From: Athripsodes cinereus
Lineage: Eukaryota > Arthropoda > Insecta > Trichoptera > Leptoceridae
DNA length: 64,000 nucleotides
Assembly: GCA_947579605.1 (NCBI GenBank)
Contig: OX388318.1
Span: 6,014,001 to 6,078,000 of the forward strand
Reading direction: 5' to 3'
Position numbers and translations under genes: made by a program. This document shows positions 1-12,500 of this stretch, in pieces. Every line of letters starts with the position of its first letter. Position 1 is the first letter of the stretch. The notes under the pieces are model-generated. The model had not been told where the DNA came from. It saw only the letters and a program-made list of their open reading frames with translations, and searched no databases.

Positions 1-447
1 ATTATTTTTCATAATGTCAAATGAAAAAGGATTTGAATTTATAAAATACCTGCATGAATTGTTTTTCCAGAATAAAGTTATTTTGAAGTAGACACTTGTT
101 TTGCTTGGTTTGTTTTAAGAACAAATAGAACATGAAAGTGCATTCCATGTGTATTCAAAATCTAAACATTTATGCCAGTAAAAGTCAAAGAGCAAGTAAT
201 ATTTTTTCTTTGGCTAAAATAGCTGCAAAAACCACTTAAAGTTGCCTTCATGAAATAAATAAATTATATATTTGTATGACGCAAATAGATTCATATGATT
301 TTTATAAAACAATTGGTTTCTTTATAAAATAAAGCTGTGTGCACAGTGGTACAAGTATAAAATAGATAGACAAATAAAAGATAGGTTTACATTAGACATT
401 ATTATAAGATAATTATTAGATTAATAAACTGAGTGCAATCAGGGCCG
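1..447 (-). other. Probable 3' untranslated region of the ADAMTS-like gene
   Basis: AT-rich sequence directly downstream of the stop codon. No minus-strand AATAAA or ATTAAA was seen, so cleavage probably occurs beyond position 1. No repeat family used elsewhere in the window is recognised here. Confidence 0.5.
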
Positions 448-566
448 TTATGAGAGAGTCAGGGCCTTCTTGCAGGCTGCACAGCATGATGAAGCGTAAT
501 ATTTGTATGAACAGAGGCGAGCCTGAACGGCTAAATGACATGTTGATGTTTTGTCTATGCATTCAT
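448..566 (-). CDS. ADAMTS-like gene last exon: PLAC domain and stop
   Basis: 119 nt coding part of the terminal exon (acceptor 'tattatttttcag'; phase 1 in; TAA at 448-450). The split codon gives Asp, then ECIDKTSTCHLAVQARLC and YYASSCCAACKK. This is the PLAC (protease and lacunin) signature with six cysteines ending C-C-x-x-C. The protein finishes KKALTLS. PLAC at the extreme C terminus is diagnostic of the ADAMTS-like/papilin/lacunin lineage. The longer open frame beginning at 714 is intron read-through, not coding. Confidence 0.94.
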
Positions 567-3500
567 CTGAAAAATAATACATTTTTATATGAGTAATTGA
601 AAAGTAATTTATTGATATTTGTAGAATATGTTTTGTCTTAAAATAAGGGTGTAAAGTTCTTCTGTTCTCCCGGAAACCATCAACTATGTATATAAAGTTC
701 TCAAGAATATACAAGTCTGAGTATAATCAATGGTGTTATAGGAATTTGAATGAATATGATTGATATAAAGAATATATCTAAGAAAAGAGTTATATGTAGC
801 CTTTCATTCTTCTAATCTTAAATGGAACGTGGCACTAAAAAAGCTGTGAATGGTGGCAGTAATCCACAAAGCAGTATTATTTTGTATGTGGATTAAATTT
901 AAACCTAGGTTGAAATTTGTGAATATTTAAAAGAGTAGTGGGCAGTGGTCCTATATATTTACATAAAATATAGATAAAATGAATAATAATTGCAAGATTG
1001 AATAAGTTAAATAAGTTAACAAATGAAATAAGTTGATATATTGAAAACTTATTCATATATCAACTTTTATTTTGAAAATAAAAAGGAATAAAAAAATACC
1101 AAGAAGTGTCAGTTAATCAGACAACTTTGGACAAGTTTTTATTTTAAAAAATAGTTAAAAATGTGTCACCACTTTTCAAATAATCAAATTCAAAGTTGGT
1201 TGTTTTGCGGTGTTTTTTCCTCAAAATGGCGCATTTTTTTATTAATCACTATCTTCCAGCAAAGCAAAATGCAATGTTAGAAAAATTAATATAAACAAAA
1301 TTTTGTTCTTGAATTAGCACCAAAGCACTAAATGAAAGATAATAAATAAAGAAAATATAAATAGTAAAAAATAAAATGTACATAATATAATATATCTGTC
1401 ACTTTTGAATGAAAATAGTGTGACACCTCTGGTGAATTTTTTTGGAAGCTTTAAACATTCCTTTACACACCAATGAAAACTACCGGAAACTCTTACAGGG
1501 CATACTGGTTAATTAAATCACAAATAAAATTGTAGAAGCTGTGAATGGGTGCTTTGGATATATTGCTAAAATGTATTGTAATATTATAACATGTCAAAAC
1601 ATTGTGCTCGATGTGTCTGAGAAATTTTGTGTTTGTTGCGGTTAAACATCTGAAAGCGGAGCTAAATATAGAAGATCTTACATAGTATATATCATCATCA
1701 TCATATTGTTCATTTTCCTCTGTGGCTGTATAGAAAATATATTTCTATTTTAGGAAATAATTATCAATGAATTAGGTATATTCATTTATGTGTATAAATA
1801 CTTGTGTTGAATCGTACAGTAGGTATAACAATTTGATTTTTTTTAATTATTATTTTTTGGATTTTAACATTGTTTCAAACATAAACCTACTTATAATAGT
1901 TGACTCAACATCACTAGACTAAATGTATGTGTTGATATTGCAACAGAATGGTCCTGATTGTGTTTTGTTTTGGAGTTGTCATGTCATGTCAGTTGGATAT
2001 TATTAATTTATATATTATTATATTTATCCATTAAATTGTTGTTTTCTCCTGTTTAGATACATAAAAAGTAAAACATTCAATTCATAAATACAATTTGACA
2101 CTTCTGAATAATTGCCATTCCTTCACTTTGGCATGTTTGGCCTTCAATTTATTATAATGGTAGGGCATCCTAAGAAATTGTATACCAATAGTGTATGTCA
2201 AAGTGAATCTAGATTATTTTTGGATCCCATAAACAATAAATTCTTAGTAACTAATATTTTTTATATAAGAAGCACATTTTTTTGTGATTTTGGTTGTCAG
2301 AGTCAGTTTAAAAAACTTTTACACACCTTACCTCGGAATTTTGGTTTGTTCGCTCATAGAATTACGTGCAATCAAATTATAGAATTATGTGTTTGATCTA
2401 CTGTACTGAGTCAGTTGCACAGCATTTGGAGAAGCAATAAATATATCTTCTATCGTGTGTACACTGTGGATAAATGTTGTGACAGTTTGCACACGCACAC
2501 TAAACTCATTTTTCAAAAGTTACTACATCCTGTTTATTTATTTATTTATCATCAACAATACCATATACAGACAATATATTATATATATCTACATAAAAAC
2601 AAACAATGCAGGCAAATAAGGTATCTAATAAGTTTACGGTTTAATTTATATTAAAAACCAATAAGGTTGTCACAATGTTATTTTTATTAGTTTCCTTTTC
2701 ATTTCTAAAGACAGTTCAATGTACATAATTATATCATGTTTATTGAATTTATTTAGATTAAATGAAATCCTTTTTTTAGTTGTTTTTTTAACCCCTAATA
2801 TGCTTTGTAATATGACACCTGCAAACATTCGCGGGCGACGCTCTTGAATTCCACACTCAAATAATGGATAGCCTCTCTTTTGTCGTCATTATTTACCAAC
2901 AAAATAATAGTTTTAAAAATTAATAATCAAAGTTTTACAAAGAAAAATCAATAATCTACATACTGATATAAGTATTATGTCATATCTCGCATTCTATGAT
3001 TCGTAAAAAAATTAACAAAACAGCAGTTTGATAATTGATGTCTGGTGTACAATATACTTACATGTAGTAGTGACTGGTGTATTGTCTCTACAACATATGT
3101 GGTAGTAAGAATATCCAATACATTGGAACACTGCATTGAAATAATAACTATTTGTATATAGATATATATACTTTGAAATTAATAATTACACAAACAAATT
3201 ACAGTAAGGCGTCTAAATATGATCCATGAAACAATAAAAAATATAATTATATTCATATTAATTGAGTAGTGTTATTTTTATATAATTATTACGGTTTAAA
3301 TGTGAGGAAGGTATTATTATTGTGAACATTATTCCTCTGATTTCATTAATATTGCTTATTTTTTTCCATAGGCGTATATTAACTTGTGGACCATTGTAAA
3401 AATTAAAAAAATCATATCATAATTTAAAATGATATCACAATAGCAGATAATGAAATTTTCATCAAGTTACAGTACGAACTGTTTGGAGATATGCCATAGC

Positions 3501-6500
3501 GGCAGTGTCGACGCATGATTCATGAACTAATAACGGTGGCGCTACCGTCGCAAGGAGGGAAATTTAAATTGACAAATTCGTTTACCGAGGTGACATCTCA
3601 ATAAAAAGGGTTTTTTAATAAAACTGCTAAACACATCTCAAAATAAATTACATATACTTGTGCAATAATATTTTATACGCCAATGTCTAGTACATTCTTG
3701 GAGTTATGTTACATAATACAACCATAATACTCATGTAAATGTTGAAAATGACTATACTCAGCTACCGCAGATTTGTCATTCACGTACTGTGTGACTATAG
3801 TCAGCTCCCGCATATTGAAAGTTAAATACGTCCAATATGTTACAAGATAATATTTTGTATTCATTAGGTACCTGTTTGAGATGGATCATCCAGAGCATTT
3901 TCTGTATCGCTGTCTCCTTCTGTTTTTGGTGCTGGAGCTAGAAAAAATAAATAAAAAATCAAAAATAAATCCGAATAATATATTATTATCAATTTTTTTT
4001 AAAAACATTTATTTTCCTCAAATATGCACAACTGAATACATTACAATTCAATTGAATTATCTATAATCCTACTACAAAACAAATTTCACTCACTCACGTT
4101 ATTTAAAAAAATACTTAGGTAACAAGTAACTAATGCACGAGCTATGATATTGTATTTGCTAAACTATGGTAAAATAAATGTATGTTACAATATACAATAC
4201 TAAACAATGTTTGCAAACTTTGCTGGTTCTCTAGTTGTAATAGATTTGCTGTATATTATTAATTGTCTGTTTTAGAAATAAAATAATAAAAAAATTATAC
4301 CCGTCTCCCACAAGTGAGGTGACCAGCGGACTAATCACAAATAATGAACATGCAGGTCGTCCTCTATGTGTTAATAAAAATTAAGACATTCAAGGTGAAT
4401 GTTTTATATCACTGCATTAAGATGCATTCATGCTAGTACTGAAACAGGGTTGAGAACCTAACATTTACACTTGAATAGAGATGTGAATGTAACATTTACG
4501 CTTGAAGAGGGTTGTGAACCTAACATTTACACTTGAATAGAGTTGTGAACGTAACATTTACGCTTGAAGAGGGTTGTGAACGTAACATTTGCACTTGAGT
4601 TATTCTTTCACAAGATCACTTGTGATTAGGCATTTTTAATAAATGGCTGAATGTGCAGTGTACCAAGATATACAATAAATTGATGCAATACAGATTCATG
4701 CAACTCCAGTTTTGATTTCATAAATATTACAGAATTGTGATATAATGAAGTAAAGATTTCTTCAGTTTTATAGTAGATGTATTAGTTTGATATTGAAAAA
4801 AGGTATACTTACTAAACCCTCCTCCCATATGACAATGTGAGGGTACACAGTCCCTGTGAGCTGGTGGTTTGGGCTTGGTGCAGGATGCAGCTGGAGTGCC
4901 TTGACATGTCACCAGTCTGGTCTGCTGAGTGCTGCCACATGGGCCAGTACACTGGAAACAAGACAAGATTTGGTAACAAAAACATTAGTGATGAAGTAAT
5001 AGAAGGCAATGAGCTAGATCAAAAAAGTTGGATATATGGGTAATGCAAACATTGGTTACCAATGAAATGCACATTTCTTTATAATATTTACATAAATATC
5101 CTCATTACACATTCAAAATGGATCATGTGAGCAAAAATATTTACATTCTTGCCATGGATACGTGTCGTGTCCGAAATATTGAGTTCAATGGAAAATAATT
5201 TCTAACCTATCCAATGGTCATCCATCAGGATACCTATGATACGTTCAATTATTTTTTTTTTAAAAAGATATACTTATCTGGTTTTTTTTTTATAAACCCT
5301 AATACAACTTCATACACCTTTCACAGTAAGGTACTAAAAGCTTGTGTCGTGGAAGGGGAGTTTGCCGGCACCTGGTATTGAACCACGGACCCCTTGTTCA
5401 CGAGGCCGACAGTCTACCTCCAGGCTACTGACGAACTCTTATTAATTAATTTTTAAAATTATGATATGAATCTCATTTATCTAGGTACTAGAATTTATTC
5501 ATTGTAGATTATCTTCGAAGTGCTTTGGCACATACATATACAGCTCTCTAATATCGCCTAAGATATAACTAAAAATATTACCTGAGACCAGTCGCTGGTG
5601 AACCATTCAGGTTGGCAATCAGCCCTGAGCATGTTCGGAGGACACGGTCTCTCAGATTCGGGACGTTGCTGTATGGGACAGCCAGATCCCACTCCATGTC
5701 GACCTTCGTAGTAGACAAGACAAACTACTTCTCGACTCATTTTGCCATTGATGGCACAAGGGTTGGAGCAAGGTGACCAGGGACCTGAAATGTTAAGATT
5801 ATCCATATTGAATAAACTTACCTAATTAACATTTATTATGACATTTCAATTATTTATTATATTTATTACAATTTTTTTTCTTCCATCTACTTGACATCAC
5901 TTTACTACATTACAATTTCTATTTTTGACATATTACTAAAGATTTTGTTGACATTCTATATATCCCGTGGAGCACCCGGTAAAGAATTGGTCTCCCACTC
6001 TTTTTCAAACACCTGCCTTTACAAAGAATTGGTAAAAGGCAGGTGTTCGAAAAAATTAAGACATCTCACATCTTAAATTCAGCGATGACATTTGCCAACC
6101 ATCCTGAATGTCTTGATTTTAAATTGGCACAGAGAGGACAGCTTGCATGTTCATTATATACATCTGATCTGCTGGCTGCCCCACTAATGGAATATGCCGT
6201 GATGGTATCTATATATACTATGGTATCTATATAGACACTCCAATATTTTCATCCATAATAGAATGATTTGATTTGACTTATTTTATAAATGTTATAATTT
6301 GATTCCCATTTGTATTTATAATAGAATGATTTGATTTGACTTATTTTATAAATGTTATAATTTGATTCCCATTTGTATTTATAATAGAATGATTTGATTT
6401 GACTTATTTTATAAGTGTTATAATTTGATTCCCATTTGTATTTATAATAGAATGATTTGATTTGACTTATTTTATAAATGTTATAATTTGATTCCCATTT

Positions 6501-9500
6501 GTATTTATAATAGAATGATTTGATTTGACTTATTTTATAAATGTTATAATTTGATTCCCATTTGTATTTATAATAGAATGATTTGATTTGACTTATTTTA
6601 TAAATGTTATAATTTGATTCCCATTTGTATTTATTCATCACCAATTTTTGTTCTTGTCTTGCTCCAACCGTGTTGTGAATGAGAATTTTGATTGTTTTTC
6701 TTGTGTATTGTACAACAATATGTAAAAGGCTCACATATGTAAAATAAAATGAAATAAATGAATATAAAAAAAAAGTATGTCAAAAAGCTTGAGCAAATAA
6801 GAAATGAGATTCTACGGTGTCTTGAGATATGCATATTTACACATTTAATAATTATCAATATCGAAGATTGATACCAAGATATTAATGAGACACAACAATT
6901 TAAACAATGGACAAAATGTCAATAAATGTTGAGAAATATTATATTAAAAGGAATCAATCAAAAGCATAATACATCTTGTTGATTATAAAGGAATCATTGA
7001 ATTTATAATTTTATTTGGTATAGAACATTATGTACGTACACAGTAATGCTTAGAAATTCATATTTCAATCTGTAATAAACAATAAGGGAAATTAATTAAT
7101 TTTATTGTATGAATTATAATGAAGGCTTTATGGCATCTGTAATGTGAATAAATAATATTATAGCACTGAACAGAAAGCAGTGAATTTTGAAATAAGTAAA
7201 AGTAGGTACCTACCTATTTTTAAATTTGTCATAATAAAGAGTTTATTGATATTCCTATGTAACATGCTGTTTTTCTTGTTGCTTGGCTCAGCGGTTACAT
7301 ATTTCTTTTTATGTAATGTATATATTTTACGTGGAGTCCAACAAACTGGTTAAAAATCTTATAAATAAAATTCTCGTCTCAACATGTTTTTTGAAACGGC
7401 TGGACCGATTTTGATGAAATTTTGTGTGTTTATCAGGTAGGTCTGAGAATCGGCCAACATCTATTTTTCATACCCCTAAAAGTTAAGGGTGGTCCACCCT
7501 GAATATTATTTTTGTCAATTTAAAAAAAAAAATTGTGGTGAGTCCTAAATTTTCACCCTTTTACCATCAACCCCTATTTTTTAATAGCGATATTAGTACT
7601 TCAGTCATTTTATTGAACTAAAAAAATATTTCCTAGAAATAATGTTTATGGCAAAACAACGTATGCCGGGTCAGCTAGTAATGATATAATAATGAAGAAG
7701 GCCACACGAGCTCCTACCAATGAGCAACTAGGTACATATTATATACTATTGCTTACTCAATGGTTCCTACACAATATTAAAAAAAAAATGAGTATAGGTA
7801 GGTGGTAGGTACACATAAAAAAGATCTATACTAAAAAAAAGAGTCAAACCAAAGAATTTTGTATTTTACCTGTAAACCATTTGTAGGACTGTGTGACACA
7901 TTTTCTATCACTGGAACATGCTCTTGTGTCTGGAGGTTTCCTTCTTTCGTCGCAACCTGACTGATCAGCGCAGCGCACCATACGAGTCTGGACACCTTTA
8001 CCGCATTCTTCAGAACACTGGAAATGAAGAAAAAATGGATACGAAATATAACTTTATCTGACTATTACTTTTCTCACACCACATCCCTGGAAGAAGCAGA
8101 ATTAATATGTAGTGGAAATAGTACCTACTAAAGAATAATAAAATAATAGACAAATATTTCCACGGATTTTTCACTCTATCGAGATTTTGACAGGCTTGCC
8201 AACAAAAACGATTTTAGACTATGATCCACTCGCGAATAAATTTTGTATGCTCTATTGCTTGCCATCATTCTAGAAATCAATTATATTATCTACTATTTTT
8301 CTCATTTTTACATTGTTATCGATATTATTTTCGGAGAGAATCGATAACATTTGAACGAAATGAATTTAGTAGGTAAATCTAGTTAGGTATGAAGTATGTT
8401 CAAAAACAAACGGTCTATGTGTGGCTTTATTGAGAGATGAGTCACAAGATTATTGATGAATTTATAGGGCTGCAGTCGGGGACTTCAAATATTAATTATT
8501 ATCGAAATAGAGACTCCTAGCACAGTTGAACTATTCATAGCGATAACTCGAAATTTGACATCCCATTTTCACTGGTTATCAAAATCGATGAAATCTTGAA
8601 AATATCTTATTAATCCAACATTAGACAAAAGAAGCACACAAAAGAAAAAAAGGTAAACTAAATTTTTATCTGAATCCTCTCATTTGTTAGCTTGATGAAA
8701 ATTGCAGTTCCAATTTTATGTTTGGTTTTTACATATTCATTCACATTTACATACCTCCATATTTTCCTGCTTTCATTTTTTTTATATTTTTACAATGTAC
8801 ACAGGATCAGACAGTCAATTATAGAACATGAATACGAAATGCAAAATCAAAGAGTGGACCAGTGAAGATCCTAAATTTACTGTTGATAAATAGCTTAAAT
8901 TACACATCGACTTCATTGAATTCTCTTACCTCTTGTGTCCATTCTGAGTAAATCCAAGCATTCCCCGTTTTCCATGGTCCATTATTATTATTTTTATATC
9001 CACTGTTACCAGAAATATCATTGTTCAAATCTTCATTTCCAGCCACTTCTCCAGATCTGCTTCTGGTCTGATTGTTATTTCGTCTTGTAATTAAAGAAGT
9101 TCCGGAAGAATCTAAGAAGCTATCTACACCATCTCTGTCCCTGAAGTTTCTCGGTCTATATGCAACTCTCGGAGCGTTTTCGGATCGGACGTGGTTGGGT
9201 TGAGGGTTCGGATTATTCAGATCGTTCGGTTTTGGTTCTGGACAATCGGGCAGTTGACAGGGTTGTACTGCAACTGGAGGTTTGTCTGGGCAGAGAAGAT
9301 CTCTAACCTGAAACATACGTAATTAGAAATGATTTTTCTAAACTACAGCAATCTTCAATTGTAAAGTTTCGACAGATATTTGAATTTTTATTAGCATAAT
9401 TACATACGGTGCGCTCACCAATTTCATCAATTTTAGAGTATTATTAATTACTTATTATATGTAATGTGTTGTATGGTAAGTCGTAAGGACAGTTTTTTTT

Positions 9501-12500
9501 TGTTAATCCTTTGCTTAAATCGAATACAAACAATTTCATAGAGAAATACATTCGAATCAAATAAATCAATACACAGAGGGCGAATTTATCGTAATGGCGC
9601 GACTCTCACAGCTGACTCAAAAAAAATATAAACACGTATTTGTGTTGTTTTTTATTAACAATTTTCGAATTTATTAAGTTGTATAGAGCAATGGTTCCCA
9701 AAGTTGACTGGGCTCCGACGCATCTAACGAATAAATTCCGATCTCGGGACCCACCTTTTTGCTTATTTTTACAAAGTTATGTCAATGGGAAGGATGTATT
9801 TGTTTCTTCTTTACAGTTCACAATCCCATTAGGGCCCACACAATATTAGCTCGCAACTCATAGTTTGAGAAATATTGGTAAGTATACGAGTATAGTGTAC
9901 CTTTGTAGTTTTAACTTATTTAATCAAATGTAAAATATAAAATTGTAAAATACATTATGTTGTCTAATCATGAAATTTTCTTCTATGAGATTTTTGGCTG
10001 TTGTATGTACCTACCTAATTAATTAATACAGTTATGAAGTGCAGCATGTTAGGGTACAACTGTACTCTATCGATAATAATATTATCATCTTGTAGACCAA
10101 ATTCTAATAATAATAATAATCTACAATCTTGTATTGCACAATAGAAAACAGAGTTACGGGGGATGAAATGGGTAAGAAGTCTAGTATATAATATACATAC
10201 TTAGAATATTCAATATTTACCTACATAATTATAACCCCTATTCAATATTGATTCAAACTAAAATAAGAACGTTCCTAAGCTTTCTTGTTCACTTGAACTA
10301 ACGGAACTAATATTCATATTCTATAATGATACAAGTTGTATAGGTATAATTCTAATTAGAAACAATTTCCGAGTTTATAGAATACCAATGTAGACCAACT
10401 AAAATTGGAATGTTCCTATTTTAAACATATTTTTGAACCACTTCAGATCAATCATTCCAATTGATCACACTCATCCATAGACAACCTATCTGAATAGGTA
10501 TTAACTAGGTAGGTATGTTGTACACATACATATGTGAACTTCCTTAAAGAGTGCACAACATAGAGTTTCGACGCTTATGAATCGACTTAAGGCTTGGTTA
10601 AGAGTACTCTTTAAACCTAGGTAACATTCCCAATTCCTCTGTCCCATGCTTATCACATGACTTGAAATTTTTGAAAGTTGAATATACAGTTCAATTTTGT
10701 TAAACTTTTACTTTGAAATTAATCTGTATACAATTTTGTGAAGCAGACTAACTGGATAATATATAAAAAAAAAACATGCAAGTGATAATTTTTTTTTTTT
10801 TTAAAGATATACCTATCTGGGTTTTGTTATAAACCCAAATACAACCTTATACACCTTTCACAGTAAGCTAAAAGCTTGTGTCGTGAAAGGGGAATTTGCC
10901 GGCACCTGGGATCGAACCGCGGACCCCGTGTTCACAAGACCGAGACTCTACCACCAGGCTACCGACGAACTCTATTCGAATTATTAAATAAAAAATAAAA
11001 TAAAATAAAATAAAATAATCTTTATTGTGGTATAAAGTAGCACAAATGGCGGGTTTATTGCCTTTAGGCAATTTCTACCAACCAACCAAATGTGAGAGAG
11101 ATACGAGATACATTAATATTGATGTACATAGTTAAGTACATAAAAGAAATTATTAAATTAAATTATTCTGCTTATAAAAGTCATTCAGGATGGGTGGCAT
11201 ACCTCATCGCTGAATTAAAAATGCTAAATGTGTTATCCGTGATATTTTAAGAACACCTGCCTTTTACAGGACATTCGAAAACGTAGAGAAAATAGTGAGA
11301 GACGGAAGATAAATAAATAGACGTATTAATTTTTTATTCACAAAGGTTTCAAGTTCACGCAGAGGGTACTACTTTCACTATTATTTTTACATAGTCCAGA
11401 GGTTCCTAAACTTTTTTTTCTCATAGACCACTATCAAAATTTTGCTGGTTCCGGTGGAACCCCTGCATTTTTACCCCGCCGTCGCTAAATTTTTGAGATG
11501 GTATAGGAATTTGAATTATTTCAAAAACTCTTCAATTTTCTTACAGAATATTTTCTCACAGTACCTTTTTCTACAATGTAACGGGTATTTGTACCGATTG
11601 TTTATGTCAATACCGGTGGATACTTAAAAAACATTACGTGTTTAAATTTCTATCCCCCCGTCGCCGAATTTTCAAAATGGTATAGGAATTTGAAATATTT
11701 CAAAAACTCATCGGTTTTCAAGAATATTTACTCAAATCATATTAAGTATCTGGAACTTTTACCGAATATCCGATACTTCAACTATGGATTCGTGGACCCC
11801 CGCTTACGACTCGTGAACCCCCGTCGAGACTCGACACCTGGACACCCCCGTAGACACCTGGACCACTTTGGAAATCACTGTTACATACAAACAGATTCGA
11901 ACACGAATATACAAACAGCGACATATTTATGCAAAATAATATATAGCACATAACCCTACCCCCATCACAATATAATATTGTATGACATTCTAGTAAATAT
12001 ATATACTTCCTATTTGTACCTATGTGTATGTATTCTGTAAATTCTATGCATTGGGTAATTCGGGAATTTCAATATCCTGCTTCCCTAGTCTATTATCTGC
12101 TTGATTTCAAAGGATTTACGTTTAACGGATCCTTATAATTCTGTACACCACCAGAGCGAAACTACACAATGTCACAATGGAGCGAAATTACACAAAACTA
12201 CACAATGAGCGAAACTACATTCGAGATACAATTTTTCAATAAACGTTCGTTCATTATTTTTTTTTTTGAATATAATAACATTACTTTTCGCATGTTTATT
12301 AGCACGAAATTATTGTTACATATTATGATTGAGAATGTTTGCTTTAATTTATAATAAAAAAACACGAAATCATGTATTGTATCGCTCGTCAATGGTAAAG
12401 GTTTACGATCGCGATTAAAATAATCAAATAACGGATGTGGATTGTAGAATACCAAAAAACATTCAAAATGTCTCGAAACTGTTACATAATTATAGTTAAT

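Larger units (their letters stand above)
3938..4812 (-). other. Intron with SINE-C fragment and 31-bp tandem repeat
   Basis: The intron between the micro-exon and the TSR5 exon. It holds a minus-strand SINE-C fragment and a five-copy minisatellite, described separately; the rest is unremarkable AT-rich DNA. Confidence 0.8.
5885..6765 (+). mobile_element. VNTR-bearing non-autonomous retroposon, copy 1 (interrupted by SINE-C)
   Basis: It shares three blocks with the copy at 22596-23385: a 5' block starting 'ctacttgacatc', a central minisatellite, and a 3' block 'ccaatttttgttcttgtctt' ... 'atgtaaaaggctcac' followed by A-rich AATAAA-like sequence. In this copy a SINE-C is inserted between the 5' block and the array. 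No inverted termini and no ORF, so a retroposon is more likely than a DNA transposon. Confidence 0.65.
5785..7869 (-). other. Intron with VNTR retroposon, SINE-C and Helitron
   Basis: A 2.1 kb intron between the TSR3 and TSR4 exons, more than half made of transposable elements (5885-6760 and 7357-7678); 6760-7356 is AT-rich with nothing recognised. Confidence 0.8.

Noticed and set aside
6249..6734. 161-residue open frame with a 21-residue repeat
   Set aside because: It is the translation of the 63 bp minisatellite; the period is a multiple of three, so stops are absent by chance in all units.
10868..11071. ORF containing FVGSLVVESRSCEHGVRGSIPG
   Set aside because: It is a translation through the SINE-A tRNA-like head.
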